Shown in pieces: positions 8,434 through 16,757 of a stretch of 31,179 nt of DNA (the first letter of the stretch is position 1; each line of letters begins with the position of its first letter). Below the pieces are notes generated by a model, which was not told the DNA's origin, made no database searches, and was given only the letters and a program-made list of their open reading frames with translations. The stretch is taken from positions 1 to 31,179 of the forward strand of contig DASCNA010000242.1 of assembly GCA_036011305.1 (NCBI GenBank), given 5' to 3'. The DNA comes from DASCNA01 sp036011305 (lineage in GTDB: Bacteria > Verrucomicrobiota > Lentisphaeria > Victivallales > GWF2-38-69). Both the position numbers and the translations under genes were made by a program.

Positions 8434-9960
8434 TTAAATGATAGTTATTGCCGATTTTATTCCATCAACTCCGCTTGAGATAATTCCTCCGGAATGTCCG
8501 CTTCCTTCTCCAATTATAAAGAGATTATCAAACCCTTGACATAGTCTGCTTTTATCTCTAACTGCTTGAATTGGAGCTGATGTTTTACTTTCAAGTCCCA
8601 TAATATTACCAGATTCGAAACCTTTAAGTTTTTTAGTGAAACCTTTAAGTCCTTGGCGTATTGAATTACTTATAGGTTGCGGAAGTAATTCCCATAGTGG
8701 AGATGGCTTTAAACCCAGTTTGTAGCTGGTATCAACAGAATTAGATTTTTCTTTTTTAGTAATGAAATCTTCAATTGAACAAAATGGAGCTTTAAATCCA
8801 TGAGAATAACTATAGAAATTTCTTTCGATATTTTCCAGCCACTCAAGTGCTTGCAAAGCACTTATATCTGATTTTAAAAGTTCATTTAAATTAATGCCGG
8901 CTACACACGCTGCATTGGCAAATTTTCCGCTTCTATTATACAAACTCATACCATTTACAATATTTATATTATCGTAGGCTGATGCATTAACAATAGTACC
9001 TCCTGGGCACATACAAAAGGTATATACAGGGAGTGAATCATTTGATTTGAACGTTAAGCGATATTCTGCAGCCTTTACTCCAGGCAGGTTTTCAACTCCC
9101 CACTGTGCCATGTTGATAATTGATTGAGAATGTTCTACTCTGTATCCCACAGCAAAATTTTTAGTATTAAAAACCACACCTTTATTAATCAGCATCCGAT
9201 AAGTTTCATAGGCCGAATGGCCGGTAGCTAGAAAAAAATAGTCAGCGTTAAATTCACCTTTATTTGTGATTGCACCTGTAATTTTTCCTTTTTTTAAAGT
9301 TAGATTATTCAATAAAGTTTCAAACTGAATAACTCCGCCTGCTTCGATAAATTCTTTTCTTAAATTTTTAATAATTTTAATAAGATTATCACTGCCTAGA
9401 TGAGGATGTGCCATATACATTATTTCTTCAGGAGCGCCGGCTTTGACATAATTCGAAAGTATAAAATGTTTTTCTTTGGCAATATGTTTGGTCCTGGAAG
9501 TTAATTTGCCGTCGGAAAATGTACCTGCTCCGCCTTCTCCAAAAGAATAATTGCACATAGGATTGAATATGCCTGTTTTTTCAAACTTTCTGATTCCATC
9601 AGCTCTGTTAATTACTTCTGAACCACGCTCAATTAAGGTAACTTGATATCCTGATTTCTGTAAAAGAAGTGCTGAGAAAAATCCGGCAGGGCCGCTTCCT
9701 GCCACTATGACTTTTTCTTTTCTTTTTTTATAAGTTATATCTAAAGCTGGGATTGGCTGAGGAGGTGCATTTTTAAGCTCATTTGAAAGAACAGATATTT
9801 TTACTTGCCATTGAATATTTCTTTTATTACGGGCATCGAGACTTTTTTTGTCAACCTGATAGGTAAAATCTTTAATGTGCAATTTTTGTTTTATTTTTTT
9901 TAAAACAATATTCTCAGAATAATCTGTTGGTAATTTTAATGATACTTCTTTATAGCCCAT
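8434..9960 (-). CDS. FAD-dependent dehydrogenase of the COG2509 type
   Basis: 508 residues. An N-terminal domain of about 80 residues (ending near PPQPIPALDITY) precedes a Rossmann FAD site, VIVAGSGPAGFFSALLL (about 85-101), an ERG acidic end of beta 2, and a glycine-rich FGEGGAGTFSDGKLTSR stretch that is typical of this family. A C-terminal FIIGEGSGHSGGIISSGVDG closes the FAD domain. Family members are annotated only as FAD-dependent protein or NAD(P)/FAD dehydrogenase, with no settled substrate. The start codon at 9960 directly abuts the 7-bp tandem repeat, so no Shine-Dalgarno sequence is visible and translation probably depends on coupling to the gene upstream. The GDSL gene follows three bases after the stop. 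Confidence 0.9.
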   Translation of the reverse strand: MGYKEVSLKLPTDYSENIVLKKIKQKLHIKDFTYQVDKKSLDARNKRNIQWQVKISVLSNELKNAPPQPIPALDITYKKRKEKVIVAGSGPAGFFSALLLQKSGYQVTLIERGSEVINRADGIRKFEKTGIFNPMCNYSFGEGGAGTFSDGKLTSRTKHIAKEKHFILSNYVKAGAPEEIMYMAHPHLGSDNLIKIIKNLRKEFIEAGGVIQFETLLNNLTLKKGKITGAITNKGEFNADYFFLATGHSAYETYRMLINKGVVFNTKNFAVGYRVEHSQSIINMAQWGVENLPGVKAAEYRLTFKSNDSLPVYTFCMCPGGTIVNASAYDNINIVNGMSLYNRSGKFANAACVAGINLNELLKSDISALQALEWLENIERNFYSYSHGFKAPFCSIEDFITKKEKSNSVDTSYKLGLKPSPLWELLPQPISNSIRQGLKGFTKKLKGFESGNIMGLESKTSAPIQAVRDKSRLCQGFDNLFIIGEGSGHSGGIISSGVDGIKSAITII

Positions 9961-9961
9961 G

Positions 9962-10009
9962 ATTTTAGATTTTAGATTTTAGATTTTAGATTTTAGATTT
10001 TAGATTTTA
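9962..10009. repeat. heptanucleotide tandem repeat ATTTTAG x6.9
   Basis: Six perfect copies of ATTTTAG (9962-10003) are followed by ATTTTA, the first six bases of a seventh copy. The array contains the last codons and stop of the HI0933-type flavoprotein gene, fills the whole 32-base gap, and ends one base before the ATG of the COG2509 gene. On the coding strand the unit is CTAAAAT, and because seven is not a multiple of three each reading frame meets a TAA within 21 bases. Confidence 0.97.
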
Positions 10010-11249
10010 TTGCGGCGTTTTGACCTGCTAAGTAACCGGTACTCCAGCATACTTGAAGATTATATCCTCCTGTAGGTCCGTCTAGGTCAAGTATTTCACC
10101 TGTAAAATATAGATTGTCAATAATTTTAGATCTCATTGTTTTTGGATCAATTTCTTTTAAATCAATTCCTCCTGAAGTTATAACTGCTTTATTAAAACCC
10201 AATAGCTTTACCGGTGTAAGCGGTAGACACTTTAATAGCATTCTAACTTTTTTACGTTCGTCTTTTGAAATAGAATTAACTTTTTTATCAGGATTCAGAT
10301 TAGCTAACTTAATAATAATAGGAATAATCTGCCGCGGGAGTAATTCCTGAAGAACTATTTTAATAGGTTTATCTGAGTATTTGTTAAAGTCTCTAAGAAT
10401 TCTTTTATCTAAAACATCAAATTCTAATCTTGGTTTAAAATCTATGTATAGATTAACCTTTCCCTGTTTCAGCAGGTTTCCAACAGATTTACTTATATCT
10501 AAAATAATAGGGCCATTGAGTCCATATGTTGTAAATTCAGCTTCACCAAAACGGCTGTCCTGTTTCCTGTTATTTTGAAATACTGAAATCTGAATATTTT
10601 TAATTTTTAGTTTGTCAAGTTCATTTACCCAGCTTTCTTCTACAACAATAGGTGTTAAGGCGGGGGATGGTTGTATTACATTATGACCCATTTCCTTAGC
10701 CCATTTGTATCCGTCGCCTGTTGATCCTGTTTTAGGATAGGATAATCCACCTGTTGCAATAATGAAGCTATCAGCTTTTATCTCTATATCTGATAATATT
10801 ATTTTTTCAATTTTATTACTTTTTGTTATGAAGTTTTTAATATTGCATTCTGTATTTAATTTAATATTTTTTCTTGAAATCAGATTTATAAAAAGATTTT
10901 GAATATCTTTTGCTTTATTGCTTTCAGGAAATATTCTATTCCCACGCTCAACTTTAGTATTTATTTTATTTTTATGAAAAAAATTTAATGTTTCGTTAAC
11001 ACCGAATCTGTATAGAGCATTTTTAAGAAATTTACCGTTTTTACCAAATTTGTCCGTAAATTTTCTGATATCAGTTTCAGCATTCGTTATGTTACATCTC
11101 TCTTTGCCGGTCATCAATAGCTTAATGCCCGGGAAATTATTTTTTTCCAACAGAATTACAGATGCACCACTGCTTGCCGCCTGAAAAGCTGCCATCATGC
11201 CTGCTGGCCCGGCTCCGATAATTGCTACATCGTATTTTTCAATTTTCAT
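9993..11249 (-). CDS. HI0933-family (BaiN/RdsA-like) flavoprotein
   Basis: 418 residues. VAIIGAGPAGMMAAFQAA at about 8-25 is the FAD Rossmann motif and LLEKN follows at the end of beta 2. KLLMTGKERCNITN (about 43-56), ATGGLSYPKTGSTGDGY and the C-terminal block LYFTGEILDLDGPTGGYNLQVCWSTG are hallmarks of the HI0933/YhiN family. A few members (BaiN-like) have been linked to reduction of bile-acid intermediates, but most are uncharacterised, so only 'NAD(P)/FAD-dependent oxidoreductase' is safe. The last five residues (IKSKI) are encoded by the 7-bp repeat, so the C-terminus could vary with copy number. The ATG is 12 bases after the HAD phosphatase stop, which suggests an operon HAD - HI0933 - COG2509 - GDSL. 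Confidence 0.92.
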   Translation of the reverse strand: MKIEKYDVAIIGAGPAGMMAAFQAASSGASVILLEKNNFPGIKLLMTGKERCNITNAETDIRKFTDKFGKNGKFLKNALYRFGVNETLNFFHKNKINTKVERGNRIFPESNKAKDIQNLFINLISRKNIKLNTECNIKNFITKSNKIEKIILSDIEIKADSFIIATGGLSYPKTGSTGDGYKWAKEMGHNVIQPSPALTPIVVEESWVNELDKLKIKNIQISVFQNNRKQDSRFGEAEFTTYGLNGPIILDISKSVGNLLKQGKVNLYIDFKPRLEFDVLDKRILRDFNKYSDKPIKIVLQELLPRQIIPIIIKLANLNPDKKVNSISKDERKKVRMLLKCLPLTPVKLLGFNKAVITSGGIDLKEIDPKTMRSKIIDNLYFTGEILDLDGPTGGYNLQVCWSTGYLAGQNAAIKSKI

Positions 11250-11261
11250 TTTAGTATTGAA

Positions 11262-11906
11262 TTAATCATTTATATGAAGTTCCAGTTTATCATGTTTTAT
11301 ATGTATTTTAACATCTGAAAAATCATTGATAACTGCATCGGTGTCAGACAGGTCTTCTTTTTTGAAAAGTGTTGTTATGCCTATGACTTTGGCTCCAGCT
11401 GTTTTTCCTGCTTTAATTCCCGCAAGCGAGTCTTCAAATACGACACAGTCTTCAGGTGAAATATCAAGATATTTTGCTGCCAGAAGATAAGGTTCAGGAT
11501 GAGGTTTGCTATTTGTTATATCGTCAGATGTAACCAGTATTTTTGGAATGGGTAGTCCCACATGTGAAAGCCTTGAAGTAGCAAGTTTATTGCTGCCTGA
11601 AGTAGCAATAGCCCATTTTTCAGCAGGCAGCATATTTAATATTTTATCTGCATGAGCAATTAACTTTAAACCTTCGGTTTCCTTGATTTCTTCTTTATCA
11701 AATTCTATAGTAGCTTTTTCAGCATCTAAATGAGGAGCAATTAAACTGATAGTTTTATATGAGGTCATTCCATGTATAGAAGCAAGTGCTCCTGTCTCGA
11801 TATTATGCTTCTTTGCCCATTTTTTCCATGTTTTTTCTATGCAGATTGTAGAATCCACAAGAGTTCCATCTAAATCAAAAATTATAGCTTTACATTCAAT
11901 AATCAT
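11262..11906 (-). CDS. HAD-IA sugar-phosphatase (YfbT/HxpA-like)
   Basis: 214 residues. FDLDGTLVDS (nucleophile Asp and acid Asp, about 10-19), WAIATSGS (motif II Ser), the Lys in NSKPHPEPYLLAA (motif III) and CVVFEDSLAGIKAGKTAGA (motif IV) are all intact. A helical cap domain lies between motif I and II (WKKWAKKHNI...IHGMTSYKTI). The cap and spacing resemble Escherichia coli YfbT/HxpA and yeast glycerol-3-phosphatase, enzymes that dephosphorylate small sugar phosphates in the cytoplasm. Closely related beta-phosphoglucomutases are a less likely alternative. It is the first gene of the run leading to the two flavoproteins; the cupin gene ends 91 bases upstream. Confidence 0.85.
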   Translation of the reverse strand: MIIECKAIIFDLDGTLVDSTICIEKTWKKWAKKHNIETGALASIHGMTSYKTISLIAPHLDAEKATIEFDKEEIKETEGLKLIAHADKILNMLPAEKWAIATSGSNKLATSRLSHVGLPIPKILVTSDDITNSKPHPEPYLLAAKYLDISPEDCVVFEDSLAGIKAGKTAGAKVIGITTLFKKEDLSDTDAVINDFSDVKIHIKHDKLELHIND

Positions 11907-11997
11907 AAGTATTTCTCATAAATGTCAGGAATAAAGGAATAACGTTCCATAACAAAAAGTAAAAGTTTCTGAAAGTTAAAATCTAAAATTAGAATTT

Positions 11998-12408
11998 TCA
12001 CTCACCATATCCTTTTACAACAATTCTATCAGTGGATAAATGGGATTTCGGACATCCGAAAATGGCAACTAACCTGGTGTCAGCATTATTTATCAACTGG
12101 TGTACTTCTCCTGCATCGACGGTAAAACAATCACCTTTTTCGACATTAGATGATTTAATCCAGTTTATGTTATTATCATTTCCAGGAATGCCAATATGCA
12201 TTATACCGCTTCCTTCAATTACCTGATAAGTTTCAATACCAATTTTATGATAGTGTGCACCTACTTTTTTAAAAGGTCCTATTTCTGCACCAAATAGAGA
12301 AAATTCTTCACTGCCCGTCAGATGTTCCACTCTAATGCCGATAGCAGGATCCATGTTTGCAGATTCAAGAGTTTTGTACAAGTTGCTAATATCAATACTG
12401 TTACTCAT
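11998..12408 (-). CDS. small cupin-domain protein
   Basis: 136 residues forming one cupin barrel. Motif 1 is GAHYHKIGIETYQVIEGSG with the two His and the Glu of the metal site, and motif 2 is GDCFTVDAGEVHQLIN with the last His. A metal-binding cupin of this size can be an isomerase, a dioxygenase or a sensor; the sequence does not decide. The 144-base promoter region upstream holds a striking 11-bp inverted repeat (12454-12501), so expression is probably controlled. Confidence 0.8.
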   Translation of the reverse strand: MSNSIDISNLYKTLESANMDPAIGIRVEHLTGSEEFSLFGAEIGPFKKVGAHYHKIGIETYQVIEGSGIMHIGIPGNDNNINWIKSSNVEKGDCFTVDAGEVHQLINNADTRLVAIFGCPKSHLSTDRIVVKGYGE

Positions 12409-12453
12409 TATGATAACTCCATATTAATGTTAATGTCTTAAGTAATATAAAGA

Positions 12454-12501
12454 TATTTTGTCAATAATATAATTGAGAAAAGAATTAATTTTGACAAAAT
12501 A
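12454..12501. promoter_or_regulatory. 11-bp inverted repeat upstream of the cupin gene
   Basis: TATTTTGTCAA (12454-12464) and TTGACAAAATA (12491-12501) are exact reverse complements separated by 26 bases. Read on the minus strand, each arm carries a -35-like hexamer (TTGTCA in the upstream arm, TTGACA in the downstream one). The first is followed after 17 bases by AATTAT, a reasonable -10. The cupin start codon is 46 bases downstream of the nearer arm. This looks like a two-site operator or a pair of overlapping promoters; a transcription terminator is unlikely as there is no GC stem or T tract. Confidence 0.45.
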
Positions 12502-12552
12502 AATTATTGATCGGGTTATTCGTAGTTAATTTATGGTTTTTAAGCAGTATAT

Positions 12553-12990
12553 TTATTCAGCTATTACAGCTTTGGTATTTACTGCTTTGCCGCCTTTTTG
12601 CTTTATCGCTGCAAATTCATCTGATGATAAGAAGTTTTTAATATAATTTTTATTCTTAAATTCAATAATGACGAGTTTTTCAGGAGTCCATTTATCTGAA
12701 ATAGTCTCTATATTTTTACTGTTCAAAACGTATTTCCCACCAAAAGATTTTAATATAGATTCAGGAACTTTTAAATGTTCTTTATATTTTTTGGCATCTA
12801 TAATTTGTTCATCAATTATTAAATAACTTTTTTTGCTGACTTTATCTTTTTTAATTAAAAGGATTGCACCTATTACTAATGGAACTAAATTTAGTACAAA
12901 GTAAGGTAAATCTGCTCTGGTTACATTTCCCCACAGCCTTAAGACTGTTAATATAAGCAAAATTAATCCACAAATTTTAGAAGTATTCAT
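12553..12990 (-). CDS. DUF1330 domain protein with N-terminal membrane anchor
   Basis: 145 residues in two parts. Residues 1-46 contain two hydrophobic stretches (ICGLILLILTVLRLWG and YFVLNLVPLVIGAILLI) that look like a membrane hairpin. Residues about 55-145 match the DUF1330 fold (a dimeric ferredoxin-like alpha/beta barrel relative): YLIIDEQIIDAKKYKEHL, then GGKYVLNSKNIETISDKWTPEKLVIIEF, then SSDEFAAIKQ. DUF1330 proteins are normally soluble, about 95 residues long and functionally obscure. A membrane-tethered version is unusual. It is read away from the MATE gene and shares the 141-base divergent promoter region with it. Confidence 0.75.
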   Translation of the reverse strand: MNTSKICGLILLILTVLRLWGNVTRADLPYFVLNLVPLVIGAILLIKKDKVSKKSYLIIDEQIIDAKKYKEHLKVPESILKSFGGKYVLNSKNIETISDKWTPEKLVIIEFKNKNYIKNFLSSDEFAAIKQKGGKAVNTKAVIAE

Positions 12991-13131
12991 TTTATTATCC
13001 TCATATTATATAATAAATATACCATATGATAATTGTTAAAACAATATATAGTATATTTGTCCTACTACTGAATCCAGCGACAGTTATGTTAAATATATTT
13101 TGTCTATTAAAGAATATGTATCAGGTTTAAG

Positions 13132-14472
13132 ATGAATAAATCCGACTTAAGTAATATAGAAAATGAAAACGTTAAACTGTTAGTTGTCAAATTTGCTGTT
13201 CCAGCAGTATCTGCACTTTTGATTCAGTCAGTTTACAATGTCATTGATACAATCTACGTTGGACATGGTTTGGGAGGTTATGGTATTTCCGCTATGACAG
13301 TTGTTTTTCCAATGGTATTATTAATGCAGAGTATTTCTAATCTATTATCAATTGGCGGCGGTGCTCTAATTTCAATGGAACTTGGGGCTAAAAGAAATAG
13401 AAAAGCTGATTTAATTGCAGGAAATGTCATTTCAGGGACAATAATTACAGGAATCATTATTACAGTGTTAGGTTATGTGTATACTAAACCAATTCTTATC
13501 TTTTTTGGTGCAACTCCATCAATCTACGAATTTACTAAGCAGTATATGATGATAGCATTCGGAGGAATAACATTTTCTTTTCTGCTATTGGCTTTCTATT
13601 CAATATTAAGGGCTGTAGGCAAAGTCAAAATTGTAATGTACACTACCTTTGTTTCAGTGATCCTGAATATAATACTTGCTCCTATTTTTCTGTTTGTCTT
13701 TAAGTGGGGAATGTACGGAGTAAGTCTGGCTACTCTCCTTGCTCAGGTTATTGTTCTTATTTATGTTATTATTTATTTCCTTAAAAGGAAAACGGTTCTC
13801 CGGATTATAAAAAATGATTTTCTCTTAAAATATAACATCATCAGACAGTCGGTTTTAATCGGATCTTCGTCTTTTATAAGGATGTCAGGTTCTGCTTTTA
13901 TTACAGTTATTACAAATCATCTGGCATTTATTTATGGAGGTCCTCTAGCTATCGGTGCTATAGGAATAGCTTATAGAGTGCTTACTGTTTTGTTTATGCC
14001 TGTTATAGGTTTTGTTCAAGGTAATCAGCCCATTATAGGTTATTGCTACGGTGCCAACAATAGAAAAAGAATACGTGAAGTATTAAAATTTTCTATATTC
14101 TTAAATATAATAATGATGATAGTGTTTATTGCAGTATGTCATTTTTATGTCCATCAGATCGTTTATGCCTTTGGAAATGATCCATTCATAATAAAAAATA
14201 CACCAAAATTTATGAACATTATCTTACTGGGTATGCCTTTGCTTGCTTATCAGGCAATTATCTCAGGTTATTTACAGGCTGTTGGTCGTTATGTTGCTTC
14301 AAATGTGGTATCGATGCTGAGGCAATATGTTTTTTTTCTACCGTTCCTGTTTGTTCTGCCAATGTTTTATAAGTTAGACGGCTTGCTGTATGCATTTCCA
14401 GTGAGTACTGTTATTCCATGTATAATAATTTTGATATGGATGAGATATGATACAAAAAAATTTCTAATTTAA
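13132..14472 (+). CDS. MATE-family multidrug/Na+ antiporter
   Basis: 446 residues with 12 membrane helices in two homologous halves. LVVKFAVPAVSALLIQSVYNVIDT at the start and YVGHGLGGYGISAMTV are the classic opening of MATE proteins, and LGMPLLAYQAIISGYLQAVGR marks the second half. The family exports cationic drugs or metabolites in exchange for Na+ or H+. The sequence is closest to the NorM/DinF-like bacterial proteins often labelled MepA, but the exact substrate is not readable. It is divergent from the DUF1330 gene and followed by queF after 124 bases. The ATG lies 6 bases after an AGG. Confidence 0.92.
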   Translation: MNKSDLSNIENENVKLLVVKFAVPAVSALLIQSVYNVIDTIYVGHGLGGYGISAMTVVFPMVLLMQSISNLLSIGGGALISMELGAKRNRKADLIAGNVISGTIITGIIITVLGYVYTKPILIFFGATPSIYEFTKQYMMIAFGGITFSFLLLAFYSILRAVGKVKIVMYTTFVSVILNIILAPIFLFVFKWGMYGVSLATLLAQVIVLIYVIIYFLKRKTVLRIIKNDFLLKYNIIRQSVLIGSSSFIRMSGSAFITVITNHLAFIYGGPLAIGAIGIAYRVLTVLFMPVIGFVQGNQPIIGYCYGANNRKRIREVLKFSIFLNIIMMIVFIAVCHFYVHQIVYAFGNDPFIIKNTPKFMNIILLGMPLLAYQAIISGYLQAVGRYVASNVVSMLRQYVFFLPFLFVLPMFYKLDGLLYAFPVSTVIPCIIILIWMRYDTKKFLI

Positions 14473-14596
14473 TCTTTTAAATAGGTACTTTTTTTACAAA
14501 AAAAAGATAAATTATATTGTCTTAATTCGTTATCACATTATTAATTAATAGTGAAATATTTATATAATAAATCGTAATAAATACCGGGCGGTTAAT

Positions 14597-15430
14597 ATGG
14601 ATAATCATTTATCATCTTCTTTATTAGGCAAGGAGGTTAATTATAACAGTTCATATGAACCTGATATATTATTTCCAATTCCCCGAATAAGTAATAGAAA
14701 ACTTCTTGGATTGAGTAACCGTGACTTACCTTTTAAAGGATGGGATGTATGGAATTGTTACGAACTCTCTTGGCTGAATACTAAAGGGAAACCTGATACG
14801 GCTATTGTGAGATTTGTAATACCTTATAATTCTGAACATATAATTGAATCAAAATCTTTTAAATTATATATAAATTCATTTAATAATACTAAATTCAGTT
14901 CAATTTTAGAAGTAAAAAATGTGCTGAAAAATGATATTTCAAAGGCTGTAGGGGCTAAAATACAAATTGAAATTTATAATGAAAATTCTGTTGCCGGGGT
15001 TATGTGTATTGACAGATTTGACGGAATATGTATTGATGATATAGATATATCATGCGATTCATATCTAGTTGACTCTTCTCTTCTGACTGCAACCGATGAA
15101 AATGTTGTTGAAACACTCTATTCAAATCTATTGAAATCAAATTGCCCTGTGACTGGACAGCCTGATTGGGCCAGTGTCCAATTCAGTTACAAAGGTAAAA
15201 AGATAAAACATGAGAATTTATTAAAATATATTATTTCTTATAGAAATCATACTGAGTTTCATGAATTATGTGTTGAAAGAATGTTTGTTGATATAATGAA
15301 GAAGTGTAATCCTGATGAATTAACTGTTTATGCAAGATATACCAGAAGAGGCGGACTTGATATTAACCCTATTCGTTCAAACTGTTTAAATGTCAGTGTG
15401 CCGAAATGTGTGAGGTTATATAGGCAGTAG
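14597..15430 (+). CDS. queF: NADPH-dependent 7-cyano-7-deazaguanine reductase QueF (long, type II)
   Basis: 277 residues with strong overall match to Escherichia coli QueF. It reduces the nitrile preQ0 to preQ1 in the cytoplasm, a step in making the tRNA base queuosine. The two tunnel-fold halves are visible. The N-terminal half carries the QueF signature ESKSFKLYINS (84-94). The C-terminal half carries SNCPVTGQPDWAS with the catalytic Cys183 and Asp190, then FHELCVER and YARYTRRGGLDINPIRSN, which matches the end of the E. coli enzyme. The length is that of the asymmetric long form rather than the short Bacillus type. No other queuosine gene is adjacent, and I could not find a preQ1 riboswitch in the 124 bases upstream. 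Confidence 0.97.
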   Translation: MDNHLSSSLLGKEVNYNSSYEPDILFPIPRISNRKLLGLSNRDLPFKGWDVWNCYELSWLNTKGKPDTAIVRFVIPYNSEHIIESKSFKLYINSFNNTKFSSILEVKNVLKNDISKAVGAKIQIEIYNENSVAGVMCIDRFDGICIDDIDISCDSYLVDSSLLTATDENVVETLYSNLLKSNCPVTGQPDWASVQFSYKGKKIKHENLLKYIISYRNHTEFHELCVERMFVDIMKKCNPDELTVYARYTRRGGLDINPIRSNCLNVSVPKCVRLYRQ

Positions 15431-15525
15431 ATATAATTTGGGCTATGAATGCATTTTTTCTATGAAGTAAATTGAGATATTTTATCTATTTTTTTACAAC
15501 AATTATATTTAGAAGGAGGAAGGCC

Positions 15526-16749
15526 ATGACAGCTAAAACATTAACTCAAACAGAAGAACTGATAGCTCTTGAAAATGAATTCGGGGCACAGAACTATAAG
15601 CCGCTTGATGTAGTACTTTCCAGAGGTGAGGGTATATGGGTATGGGATATTGAAGGTAATAAATATATAGACTTTCTTTCAGCTTATTCTGCTGTAAATC
15701 AGGGACATTGTCATCCTAAAATTGTTAGGGCATTAATTGATCAGGCACAAAAACTCCCTTTAACTTCCAGAGCATTTCGTAATGATCAGCTAGGTCATTT
15801 CTATGAAGAAATCTGTGAACTCACTAACTCACATATGGTCCTCCCAATGAACAGTGGAGCTGAAGCTGTCGAATCTGCCATCAAAGCTGTAAGAAAATGG
15901 GGATACGAAACTAAAAATATCCTAGAGGGTGAAGCTGAAATCATTGTTTGTGAAAATAACTTTCATGGCAGAACAGTGACAATTGTAGGCTTTAGTACAG
16001 AGGAACAATATAAAGATGGTTATAGTCCTTTTACTCCAGGGTTTAAAATTATTCCTTATGGTAATGCAGAAGCACTCGAAGCTGCAATAACTCCTAATAC
16101 AGTAGCATTTCTTGTTGAACCTATTCAGGGTGAAGCAGGTATTATTGTTCCCCCTGAAGATTATTTGAAAAAGGTTAGGGAGATCTGTGATAGAAAAGAT
16201 ATTATTTTTATAACCGATGAAATTCAAACAGGTTTAGGAAGAACAGGAAAATTATTTGCAGAAGAGCATTATGGTGTTCAGGCAGATGTGACCTTAATAG
16301 GTAAAGCTCTTTCCGGAGGATTATACCCAATTTCAGCGGTTTTATCAAATAAAGATGTTTTAGGCGTATTTCATCCAGGAGATCACGGGAGTACTTATGG
16401 AGGAAATCCACTTGCATGTGCTGTTGCAAGGACTGCTTTAAAAGTTCTTGTCGAGGAAAGCATGATTGAAAATGCTGCAAACCTTGGTCCTTATTTCATG
16501 AAAAAGCTGGAAGAAATAAACAGTCCGTATGTTAAAGAAGTCAGAGGTAAAGGGCTGTTGATTGGAGTAGAACTTCATAATGAGGCCGGCGGAGCAAGAC
16601 AGTTCTGTGAAGCTTTGAAATCTGAAGGTTTACTGTGTAAAGAAACTCATGATAATGTAATAAGATTTGCACCTCCTCTGATTATTGAAAAAGAGGAATT
16701 GGATTTGGCGTTAAAGAAAATTAAAAAAGTATTAACAATGGAAATATAG
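15526..16749 (+). CDS. rocD: ornithine aminotransferase
   Basis: 407 residues. A class III PLP aminotransferase that moves the delta-amino group of ornithine to 2-oxoglutarate, giving glutamate-5-semialdehyde and glutamate. The N-terminal NYKPLDVVLSRGEGIWVWDIEGNKY is typical of RocD, followed by PMNSGAEAVESAIKAVRKWGY (cofactor phosphate site), FLVEPIQGEAGI, ITDEIQTGLGRTG with the PLP Asp, and the Schiff-base Lys in LIGKALSGGLYP. The frame is open 18 codons upstream to a TTG, but AAGGAGG at 15513-15519 lies six bases before the ATG at 15526, which fixes the start. gadB follows 8 bases after the stop, so the glutamate made by this enzyme can feed the decarboxylase. Confidence 0.95.
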   Translation: MTAKTLTQTEELIALENEFGAQNYKPLDVVLSRGEGIWVWDIEGNKYIDFLSAYSAVNQGHCHPKIVRALIDQAQKLPLTSRAFRNDQLGHFYEEICELTNSHMVLPMNSGAEAVESAIKAVRKWGYETKNILEGEAEIIVCENNFHGRTVTIVGFSTEEQYKDGYSPFTPGFKIIPYGNAEALEAAITPNTVAFLVEPIQGEAGIIVPPEDYLKKVREICDRKDIIFITDEIQTGLGRTGKLFAEEHYGVQADVTLIGKALSGGLYPISAVLSNKDVLGVFHPGDHGSTYGGNPLACAVARTALKVLVEESMIENAANLGPYFMKKLEEINSPYVKEVRGKGLLIGVELHNEAGGARQFCEALKSEGLLCKETHDNVIRFAPPLIIEKEELDLALKKIKKVLTMEI

Positions 16750-16757
16750 GATTCATT

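Noticed and set aside
9962..10009. CRISPR-like array
   Set aside because: The units are seven bases without spacers; it is a simple tandem repeat.
14485..14510. CTTTTTTT-ACA-AAAAAAAG hairpin after the MATE gene as a terminator
   Set aside because: The stem is almost all A-T with no GC core, so it is unlikely to end transcription.
14473..14596. preQ1 riboswitch ahead of queF
   Set aside because: No class I aptamer (C-rich loop with A-rich tail) or class II layout could be found; the gap is mostly AT with only a GGGCGG near the start.
15472..15525. Longer N-terminus for ornithine aminotransferase from a TTG
   Set aside because: The extra residues do not belong to the family, and AAGGAGG lies directly before the ATG at 15526.
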